This document shows, piece after piece, positions 62,788 through 64,000 of a stretch of 64,000 bases of DNA. This DNA comes from CAWCBG01 sp963793845. Its GTDB lineage: Bacteria > Acidobacteriota > Terriglobia > Terriglobales > Acidobacteriaceae. The notes under the pieces were generated by a model. The model was given only the letters and a program-made list of their open reading frames with translations, ran no database searches and was not told where the DNA came from. The DNA lies in contig CAWCBG010000010.1 of NCBI GenBank assembly GCA_963793845.1, positions 52,405 through 116,404 on the forward strand, read 5' to 3'. Within the stretch, counting starts at the first letter, position 1. The number at the start of each line of letters is the position of its first letter. The position numbers and the translations under genes were made by a program.

Positions 62788-64000
62788 GTGGACGCCAACT
62801 CAACCCCGACCATTCGGTTACTGGTCGTAAGCCGGGAATCCGCTGTCTTGGGTCCGATCTCCTCAATGGGGCAAGCGAACTCCTGGGGGATAGAGAGCGC
62901 AACGAGCGGGTGGGGGGCTATTGAATCCGTGGAATCAGGTGTCGCCCCAGTACTCGTGATATTGGATGTGCCACGTGGGGATGTCGATGGGCTGCACTTC
63001 TTGCGCTGGCTGCGTCGCATTTGTCCCGAACTTCCCGTGATTCTAAATTGTGAACCGGATGACACGCCCAAGCAACAAGAAGCGATTCGCCTTGGAGCCA
63101 GAGACTGCCTGTTCAGGCCAGTGGACAACCCGGCATTTGAGGGAGTCATAAGGCGGCACCTTTTCGCGAGCGATGACAATCTGGACCCGGACATCACGGA
63201 GCGACGACGTCGAACGAATCGATCGCGAGAGCTTATTTCGTTGGGGCTTCTCCGGTCATGCGCCGCCTTCGCGCTCAGGCTGGATCGCTGGCCGCGAGCG
63301 ATTCCCCCATACTGATTCTCGGCGAGAATGGAAGCGGCAAGCGCACCGTCGGCCGTTTGGTTCATCAACTTTCCGTTAGGTCGGGTTTTGCGTTTGCAGC
63401 AGTGAATTGTGCGGCACTTCCGTGCGAGCTCTTGGAAAGTGAATTGTTTGGGTACGAACGAGAAGGCAACGGACGCTCACAAGTAAAGGCCGGCAAGCTG
63501 GAGTTATGTAATAAAGGCACAATCTGTCTTGATGAAATCACAGAAATGCCAATGGTGTTACAGGCCAAGCTTCTGCATCTGTTGCAGAACAAGATATTTG
63601 CGAGACCCGGCAGTGGGGCAATAGTCCCGGTTGACGTGCGCATTTTGGCCGCTAGTGCTACAAACATTGAACCGGCCGTCTCCACCAAGAAGCTGCGTGA
63701 AGACTTGTGCTATCGGCTCAGCGCGTACACCATGCACGTTCCTCCCCTGCGTGAGCGACGCGAAGAAGTGCCACTCCTCATGCACTATTTCATGCGTCAT
63801 TTTGCCAGGCAATATGATATTGCGCCTCGCACATTTTCCGCGGCCGTGCTGGAAGTGTGCCAGGCTCATTCCTGGCTTAGAGAGTATTTCCGAGAACTGC
63901 AGACATTTGTCAAGCGGTATCTCCTGGCTGGCGGCGCAGACTTCGAATTCGAGAGTAGAGACGCTACGAAAACTGCAAGCGAAGGCGACTCTTCGGTGTT
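62788..64000 (+). CDS. receiver-AAA+ regulator of the sigma54-activator family, frameshifted and partial at right edge
   Basis: The first frame (GTG at 62788 to a stop at 63315) gives a receiver-like domain with acceptor VLVILDVPRGD. It lacks the acidic pair (VVSRES) and has Arg in place of the conserved Lys (LFRPV). Near 63180-63230 the reading continues in the frame one base earlier: YFVGASPVMRRLRAQAGSLA, Walker A LGENGSGKRTVGR, Walker B GTICLDEITEMP, LREDLCYRLSAYTMHVPPLR, and on to the window end. The GAFTGA sigma54-contact loop is replaced by EGNGRS (in ELFGYEREGNGRSQVKAGKL) and the usual W-PGN-REL is WLREYFREL. One base appears missing. The DNA-binding domain would lie beyond 64000. Confidence 0.85.

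Overview
The window looks like chromosomal DNA of an acidobacterium (Acidobacteriota, probably the Terriglobia/Koribacter side). The best evidence is a tandem NAD+-I (nadA-motif) riboswitch in front of nadA, a class known from that phylum. Supporting evidence is an Oar-type TonB-dependent receptor with a carboxypeptidase-regulatory-like N-terminus, several PEP-CTERM proteins, a C-H-C-H zinc-motif protein of a type common in acidobacteria, and many GTCATYCYGA-type intergenic repeats. Base composition is moderately GC-rich throughout and most of the window is ordinary core genome.

Layout. 1-6.25 kb (minus): F1Fo ATP synthase genes b', b, delta, alpha, gamma and beta; a four-helix-bundle gene bounded by inverted TTGTCAG-type repeats sits between gamma and beta, and beta carries a one-base frameshift and runs off the left edge. 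6.4-13.8 kb: MacB-like permease, PEP-CTERM protein, S53 peptidase, FecR-like secreted protein (frameshifted near its end), small secreted protein, DUF488 and a small monooxygenase. 14-19.9 kb: pckA, HtrA-type protease, coaE, folD, Trm112-like protein. 20.1-24.7 kb (plus): etfB, two small membrane proteins, etfA and ETF:quinone oxidoreductase, an electron-transfer module for acyl-CoA-type dehydrogenases. 25-28.3 kb: TonB-dependent receptor. 28.3-32.1 kb (minus): riboswitch, nadA, DUF2203, ABC-F ATPase. 32.3-47.1 kb: moaA, C45-like hydrolase, SH3-domain lipoprotein, dnaB, GDSL/PEP-CTERM hydrolase, galU, DUF885 peptidase, mfd, TPR protein. 47.1-49.7 kb is gene-poor, with repeats, a possible transposase scrap, the zinc-motif gene and an 18-bp minisatellite. 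49.7-51.9 kb: OprB-like porin, divergent CsoR/FrmR-family repressor with a recognisable operator, and tRNA-Met(CAT).

52-64 kb is a surface/envelope region: a LamG plus bacterial-Ig protein with six near-identical 258-bp units, a LamG-VanZ fusion, a PrsT-like TPR lipoprotein, a protein with a VPEGGSA sorting tail, then three regulators (LuxR-type with a pseudo-receiver, NusG/UpxY-like antiterminator, receiver-AAA+ protein of the sigma54-activator family). This resembles the regulatory edge of an exosortase/exopolysaccharide locus that would continue to the right; no exosortase or glycosyltransferase is inside the window. All three regulators are interrupted by single-base frameshifts, and both receiver domains have lost key residues, as has the GAFTGA loop of the AAA+ domain. 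Either this sequence carries indel errors (atpD and the FecR-like gene are also affected) or the regulatory block is decaying.

No CRISPR array, prophage or intact insertion sequence was found.
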